A stretch of DNA of 64,000 nt from Anaeroplasmataceae bacterium (lineage in GTDB: Bacteria > Bacillota_I > Bacilli_A > Acholeplasmatales > Anaeroplasmataceae). A program made the translations under genes and the position numbers. Below are positions 53,801 to 62,800 of this stretch, piece by piece. The notes under the pieces are model-generated. The model worked only from the letters and a program-made list of their open reading frames with translations, was not told the origin of the DNA and ran no database searches. The stretch covers positions 1 through 64,000 of the forward strand of contig JAIEEQ010000012.1 in NCBI GenBank assembly GCA_029067355.1, given 5' to 3'. The stretch's first letter is position 1. Every line of letters begins with the position of its first letter.

Positions 53801-56800
53801 ATAGAAAGCATAATTATCAATCATCTTTAGCTTTTGGCTAAAGGTAATTGAGGTTAAATTCTCTGCATTACTAAATGCACCATAGCCAACTACTGTTTCA
53901 TCTGTAAAGACAACCGTAGAGAGCTTTTCTGGAATCTTAAATTCAAGATCCTCATAATCTGCTAGCTCCTCATCTGTTAGACGTGGATCACGTGAATAAT
54001 TTGTAAATACATCATTATAATACAAATCCTCACTCTTATAGAAGCTTTGAGTGGTTGTATCATAGGTTTCATCTTCTCTTGCTTTACCAAAGATGTATCC
54101 AAATAATGCTTCTTCCTTATTATTATTTGCACGTTCCTTACCAACAAATGGTAAAGTTAATTTTGTTAAATTTTCACACTCTTCAAATGCACCAATCCGG
54201 ATTTCTAAAATGTTATCTGGAACAACTAATTCTGTCAATCCAGTACACTTATAGAACATATATTCTCCAAGGAAGGTATTTTCAAAGGTAATATCTGTTA
54301 TACCACTACACTTTGCAAAGGCATAATCATCAATTGTTGTAATACTTGAAGGAAGAACAACTTTCGTAATGTTAATATCACTATCAAACATATGAGAGCC
54401 AATATAGTCATTTTCAAAGGTAACAGCAAGAACACCCTCTGCTAAATTCTTACCAAGGTTTGTACAATTTGCAAAAGCATAAGCATCAACCTTTGTAATG
54501 TTTTGTGGAATGACAACACTTGTTAGACCTAGACAGGAATCAAACATACGTTCCCCAATTCGTGCATTTTCTAAGGCAAAGTCAGTTATGCCATCAGAGT
54601 ATGCAAAGACAGAAGCTCCTAGAGTTGTAACACTAGCTGGAACTGTAATAAAGGTTAATCCATCATTATTGTAGAAAGCCTCAGAAGCAATCTCAACAAC
54701 ATTTCTTAAATGAATACCATTTACTAATACTCCATCAGAATTTACCTCTCCCTTACCAGCAAGCTTGCCATCCTTAAATGCTGCTTTACCAATTTCTTCT
54801 ACCTGATTAAAGTCAAACTTTGTAATGGAATCACATCCAACAAAGGACTCATCTCCAATTTCTCTAACTGCATCAGGTACAGTTGATAACAATAGCTTCT
54901 CATCGTTCATAAAGGCTTGATTTTCAATACGAACAAGGTTTTGGCTGATACCAATTATTTCTAGCTTCTTATTATTTGCAAAAGAACGTTCCCCAATTTT
55001 TTCAATTGTGTCTGGCATAATAATCTTCTTAAACAATTCAGAGCCCTCAAATGCATGGTATCCAATCTCTGTAACCGTTGGATCAGAGTTTTCATTAATA
55101 TGGTTAACATCATACAAATTCAAATTAATGAACTCTGGAACTGGATGGGTAATGAGTGGATCAGAAACAGAAGGATATAAATTGATTGGATCTGGTGTTT
55201 CTGTTTCACTAGCAATATTCATCATAGATCCAGTAGCAAAAATCTTTTGATTTGTAATCGTTAGGTTGATTAAGGATTTAGGAACATATCCTACACAGCG
55301 CTCATCTGTATTATAGTTTGAAGATAGATGATCCACAAAGATTTGCTCAACATAATTCATTCTAGCAAGCTCTTGTTGTAACGTTGTTACAGGAATTGTA
55401 TAGCCAATGCCATCGTGCTCATGAATAAATTCACGTTGATTTTGAATGACATCTGTTGCAAAGATATATACAAAGCTTGACTCATAGTTTACAGCCTGCT
55501 CATGATTTGTGTAATTTCTTCTTCCAACAAATGGAATCGTTAAATTTTCAAGTAATGTACAGCCTGTAAATGCTCCAAAGCCAATTTCTTCAACAGTGTC
55601 ATGAACAATTACGGTATGAAGCTTCTTACAGTTTGCGAACTCATGGTCACCAATAACTGGATTCCAAATTTCAATATATTCTAGACCGGAATTTTGGAAT
55701 GCTCCATCTCCAATAATATCTACACCTCTTGGAATATCAATTCCCTTTAAGCTCCAGCAACCATAGAACGCATACTTACCAATGAATTTTAATTCCTTTG
55801 GTAAAATGATTTGTTCAACGTCTGCACAATTCATAAAGGCACCATAACCAATACCAATACTGCTTGTTAAATCGATAACCTTTAGAGAAGATGGAATTTG
55901 ATATCTTTGTCCAATGCGATCAACATAGGAGTTATTCTCCTTCCAAGCAGCAAAGTCTTCATCATTCCATACCTGTGGTGCATCAGAGGTTAATGCATCT
56001 CCATCTGTACCAAAGATATATCCAAGAGTAGTTTCCTTAGAGTCATGAGCATATCTGCTTTCTAATTCAACCAATTCCTCAAAGGTATCTGTATAGGAAT
56101 GTCCACCAACAAATGGGATAGCAAGCTCCTCTAATGAGGTACACAAGCCAAATGCGGCATAGCCAATAGATTTCACATTCTCTGATACCTTAAACTTTGT
56201 AATACTTCTATCATTATAGAATGCATAGGATCCAATCGCTGTTATAGTATCTGGCAAGCTTGTCATAACTAGCTGAGGACAATTCATAAATGTTTCATCT
56301 GCAATAGTTTTGATTTCAAAGCCTGTTTCAAAACGGACTGAGCGTAATCTCTTATCATCCTTAAAGGCACCCTTATTTAATGCAAGAACAGAGGAAGGAA
56401 TGCGAATGCTTCTTATACCTGTATTTCTAAAGGCATAATTATCAATAATTCTCAATTGATCTGTGCCTAAGGTTATCGTTGTAAGATTTGTAGCTTGATC
56501 TAATGCACCGTAGCTTAAGTAATCTGCAACCGTAATGGTAAGCTCAGTTAAGGCTAGTGGAATGTATGCCCACGTTTTAGAATCCTCATCATATTCCTGA
56601 GTAATCTTTGACATATACTCCTTGTAATCCTCACGAATTTCTTCTTCCTCACTGAAGAACCAAGCCAATACAGAATCCTTATCTCTAAATGAATAATCAA
56701 TAGTTCCATCTGCATTCAAATAGGTCTTCATCGTTCTACCAATAAATGGTACCGTTAATTTTTTCAAATGAGCAACCTCAAATAGGAAGCTATTTGAAAT

Positions 56801-59800
56801 ATACTCAACACAATCATCGACAACAAGTTCAGTTAAGCCTGTATCATTTGCAAACATATATTCTCCAATAAAGTTATTTTCAAACTTAACATCACATAAT
56901 TTCACTTCATTTGCGAAGGCATGGGTTTCAATTGGTACCACTGCATCAGCTGAAGTCAAATCATAAGCTAGTTTTTCCATAATTCTTAGAGTTTCAATAT
57001 TATATGCACCATCAAAAGCGTGAGATTTAAGTAAGGTTAAATTTTCTGGTAAATTAATCTTATAGTGGTCTTGATCTATGGAATATAGTGCATAATCATT
57101 CATAAACATAACGCCAGATTGATAGAAAGCATAATCTCCAATCGTTAAAACATTTTCATCAGATAGGTTGATGCTTTCAATATCCATACGGCTAAATGCT
57201 CCAAAGCCAATATAAGCTTCATCTGTAATGGATACTAAAACTAAAACACTAGGCAAATAAGCATTTCTCTTCTTAAATGATGATCCATCATAATCATAAA
57301 CCTGTTCAACAACAAGCATAGTATTTCCAACCTCTTCCTCATCTACTACTAAAATAGATGCAGGAGCTAGAGGCTCATTTGTAAATCCAAAAATCCAACC
57401 AAATAGATTTTCTTCTGTTCGATCATTATTTGCTTCCTTACCAACAAATGGTAATTCAATAGCAACTAGGTTTGGACAACGCTCAAATGCAGCATAGCCA
57501 ATGGTTTGAACACAATTTGCTACTTCTACTACCTGTAAAGATGGACAATTAGAGAACATATAACGGCCTATAATATTATTTTCAAAGGTTAGGAACTCTA
57601 ATAAATCACAGTTTGCGAAGGCATAGTCCTCAACCACTACAATAGGCTCATGAACTGTCAAGGAAACTAGTCCATCACAATCATCAAACATGTGTTCACC
57701 AATATAAGCATTCTCAAATACAATCTCCACCAAAGAATCACAATTTGTAAATACATATGTTTCACAGGAATCCTCAGTTAGCTGTGGAGTTAACCTTAAC
57801 GTTGTGATTTTTTGACAGGAATCAAAGGCACGATCACGAATCAATATCACACTTTCAGGAATATTGATATTATACTTGACACCTGCAATTGTATCATCAT
57901 AATTTAATAAGGTTATATCACTATATGCAAAGGCATATTTTCCAAATTCTGTTGTTGCTATATGACCATTTTCATTGTCTGTTGCAAAAACAAAATTAAC
58001 AACCTTTGTTGAGCTAAATGCTCCAAAGCTTATTACCTCATCAGCTATAATAGATACATTCTTAATAGAATTTTGTATCTTATAGGTATGGAAATTAGAT
58101 TCATCTTCTCCATTTGGAAGAGTGTAGATTTGACGGATCAAAGAATATTTTTCCTCATCAAGCTCTTCATCTTCTCTAAGTTTACCAAAAATCCAACCAA
58201 ATACTGAATTTGGAACACCAAGCTCTATATAATCCTCTAATAAGGATGGATCTGAGATTGCCTCTAGTTGCTTGGTTACTCCATTATAATATTTACCCTC
58301 AAATAAGCTTTCATCAGCAGTAGCATACTGACCAACAAATGGCAATTCAAGGCTTTCTAAATTATCGCAATTTTCAAATGCTGCAAAACGTATTTCATAA
58401 ATATTTACTGGAACACGAACATCAACTAAGGAACAATCATTAAAGAACATATAACGGCCTATAATACCATTCTCAAAGATAACATCTGAAAGACTGAAGT
58501 TATTTGCGAAAACATAAGAACCAACCGTTGTAACGCATTCATGGATGGCTACATCAGGCAAGCTTAAGCAATAATCAAACATATGGTCGCCCATCTTGTC
58601 ATCATTATAATCTAAGCTGATTAAGGATAAGCCATACGCAAAGACATAATCCTCAACATCTCCAATCACATCAATATCTGTTGGTGTAGTTAGAGTTTCT
58701 AATGCATCACAATAGTAGAACATATGAGATTTTAGGACAAATCCCTTATATCCTTCTTCTGTTCTAAATTGAATATTCGTTAAAGCATGCTCATACGCAA
58801 AGACATAAGAACCAAATTCTATATCTGCCTTAAAGGTATAAATATTTTGAATAGAATCACATTCTGCAAAAGCGTAATTTCCAACTCGCTTAATTGTATC
58901 TAAAATTTCAATATCAGAACAATCAGCCACAGCCAATGCTTCATTTTTATTCACATTGTTTAAGGAATTCATATTGAAGAATGCAAAATCATCAATCTCA
59001 GTCAATATCACACTTGCATCAACAATAGCACCTGTTTCCGGATCTTTCTTTGTACGATTTAAGCTTTCATTGCTTAGAGTTACCTTTTCAATCATATCAC
59101 AATTCATAAAGGCACCATAGGCAATAATGGTTTCTGAGGTTACAGAAACAGTAGTCAAGGATTTTGGAATAAATCCTGTAACATACGTCTTTTCTTCTGC
59201 ATTCTCGTCAACTAAAAGCTCTACGTCAATACAAGGGTTATGATCATATGTATAGTTCTTAAAGTACTGAATGGTTTCCACAAAGTTAGTATAATCATAG
59301 GTATCCGTAGTACTAATACCCCCTGGACGATTTGGATCGTTAATTGGGTTCATAACTTCATCTGCTAACAAAGACTTATCATAGTAATTTGGTCTAATGC
59401 TATCAAAGAAATATGCAAATGTAGAATCATCTGTCCTATTATTAGATACTTCACGATTCTTTCCAATGAAAGGTACAGAAAGTGTAGATAAGCTTTGACA
59501 GCCTGTAAAAATATTCTTTCCAATTTCTTCTAAGCTATCTGGAAGCTTTTGTTCCTCTAATGAAATACAATAAGCAAATGCGTCATCTCCAATAAAAGTA
59601 AATGTGTCTGTATCAGGAAGCTTGATTTCAGAAATCGTCAAACAACGCTCAAAGGCCTTTGACTTAATATATTCAAGCTCTGTTAATGGCGTTAAATCCA
59701 TATCCTCTAAACGGTAACATCCCGCAAATACATAGTCCTCAATCTTCTTGATAGACTCACATAAATAGATATGTTCTAGGTATTCACAACCACTAAATGC

Positions 59801-62800
59801 ACCATAACGAAGCTGATCTTGAATATCTCCATATACAGTAACTTCCTTAAGAGATACTGGAAGATATACCCAGTAGGAGCTTGCCTCACCATACATCTGA
59901 CAAACCTTATACATAAGCTTTTCATCATCTGGGTTAGCTCCCTCCTCATCTGTTGCATATCCAAAAATATAACCAAATAAAGAGTTATATTGTGTACTTT
60001 CTAGTTCTGGATTTCCCTGATCACCAACAAATGGAATACTTAATTCATGAAGACTAACAAGTCTTGAGAACGCACCCTCACCAATATGAGTAACCGTTGT
60101 TGGAACAATTAAGGATTCAACCCTACGTAAATTGCTGAAAGCCTTTGATCCAATATCATCTAGCTTACCATCAGCTGGTAAATTTACCTCTGCAACATTT
60201 GTACAGTTTTCAAATGCTTGATCATTTATACGAACAATATTCTTAGGGATATTGATAACCTCTACTGAGGAGCAGCCCTTGAAGGCAGCATTAGAAATGG
60301 TATCAAATTGTTCTCCTGTTGGAAGTACAATTTCAACTAAGGAAGCACAATTCTCAAACGCATGCTGACCAATGGATATGGTTGTATCTCTAAAGCCAAT
60401 GGTATCTTTACTATGATCATGTGAAGTATAAGTAAAGCTTCCATCTGCATTAACTTCTACCACAATATTTCCTACGGCATCAAATCCTAAAATATTTTCA
60501 GCAGTAAAGCCTAAATAGTCTGCATCTGAAGAATGGAAAACATGAAGCAACGCCTTATTATTATAATACATATATTGTCCTACAATATTGTTTTCCTGAT
60601 GGACATATAATAGACCCTGACATTCTGCAAAAGCATAATCACCAATAGTAGTTACATGATTTGGAATAACAATATCCTCTAAGGAATCACAATGATAGAA
60701 CATCTTACCAGATATACGAGATTCCATATATACAATATATTTTAAAGAATCACAATCCTCAAATGTTCTTGTTCCAACAGAGAAAGCCAGTTGTGGAACA
60801 AAGATATATTCTAAGGAATCACAATCCATAAACTGTCCTTCAGAAACCTGCTCATTTAGAATCTTAATATCTGTTAAGCCACTCTTTGCATAAGCATACT
60901 TACCAATTGCATTCTGCTGAATACGCGCTGGAATGACAGCATACTCTAAATGGTTTGTCCCATAGAAAGCAAAGTCTCCAATTTCCTCAACTGTATTTGG
61001 CATCATAAAGTGTTCTAAATTAAAGTTTCTAAAGAAAGCATAGTGTCCAACAAATACAAGTACCTCTGGATTTATAATACGATCCGTAGAAGGTGCTAAT
61101 GCTGGTGTATTTGGATAATCAACATCTGTTGACATAGTAAAGCTTCTTAATTGAGAACGATATAGAACAGTTCCATCCTCATCCATCGTTTCTAAAGAGT
61201 TACCAAAGGCAAAGTTACCAATATAGCATAGCTTTGTACATGCGGTAGCATCAATGGTTTCAATGAAAGGACAATCCTTGAAGGATTCATCTAATATCAT
61301 ATCTGTCTTCGTTAATACAATATTTCGTACAGCCTTAGATACATAGAAGCCTACTCTATCTTCATTCTTGTTTGTAAGATCCTCTGCCAAAAGCTCTTCT
61401 ATCTTTGAAGCATTATCTGTAAGCTCTAAGCCAGAAGCTGTTTCATAGCGTTCATCTGCAACAGATGGATTTGTATAGGTACCTGTTGTCTTTTGGTAGG
61501 AAATCAAGAAGAACTGCTCATTAAATATCTCAAGAGCCTTCTGGAAGATTTCCTCAGAGCTTTCAGCTGTTAGAATTGCAGCCTCTCCATCTATAAGAAG
61601 TTCCTTATCCTTGAAATAATCAATTAAATAAATTCGTGTATATGGATCTACAATTGTTGAGGTTACTCCTTGAACAGTTTCAGTTCTCCAGCCTGGAGCC
61701 TCAGATCCAAATAACCAACCAAAGCCACTATGAAGCTCTTCTCCATCTGCATCACCCGTCGTTGTAAAGAAACGATCTGTAATTTTTCTTCCCTTTTGAC
61801 CAGCAAATGGCAATGTGATATCCTTTAATGAAATACATCCAGAGAAAATACTATAACCCAATTCTTCTACTGAAGTAGGTAATACCAGCTTAGGTAAAGA
61901 GTAGCAATTTGCAAAGGTATAATCTCCAATATAGCTTACTCCCATCTTTAATGGGTCTGTTGGATCCGTATCAGGTATACTGATATTTGTAATATTATGA
62001 CAATTGTCAAAAACATAGGTTTCAAGTCTGCTTACCTTTGGTGGAATAATCATTTCCTCTAGTCCCATACAAGCATAGAATGCATAATCCTGAATTGTTA
62101 CAACAGTATCAGAAAGATGAATATGCTTTAAGGTTGCACAGTTATAGAAGGCACCATAAGCAATTGTAGTCTCCACATGAATGGATACCTCAGTTAAATT
62201 TGGAGGTAAATAGTAAACTCTATAATTATCAATGGTTACATTATTCTGCTTCATATAATACTGAGTTGTAGGAATTGCCTCAAGAATAGTTCCATCCTCT
62301 TTAGTAACTACGAATTCACGCATACCAAAGATATATCCAAAGACAGAGTCAGCAGATTCATGAACGTTTGCACGTCCACCAACGAATGGTAGATCCATTC
62401 TTTCAAGTCCTAAACAGCCCTCAAAGGCTCCAGCTAAAATGAATCCAACTGTGTTTGGAACCTCCATATAGGTTAAACCATAACAATTATAGAAGGCATA
62501 GTTGTTGATGCTTAATAAAGACTTATGATCTTTTCCTGTTTCCTCTATAACTGCCTTTGTGTTAGGAAGATTGATTTCTTCAACAAAATATAAATTATAG
62601 AAAGCACCATATCCTAATACAGTTTCTCTTGTAACATTGATTGTACGTATCTTATTAGAAACATAGAACTCATAAGTTAAAATGTCAGAACATTTTTGGG
62701 TAACAAGCTCCATAACAGCACTATCCATTATGGTTTCATAATCAATTTCAATATAGATTCTATCATCTGGTGTGCCATCTTCTGCTGTCTGATAGATATC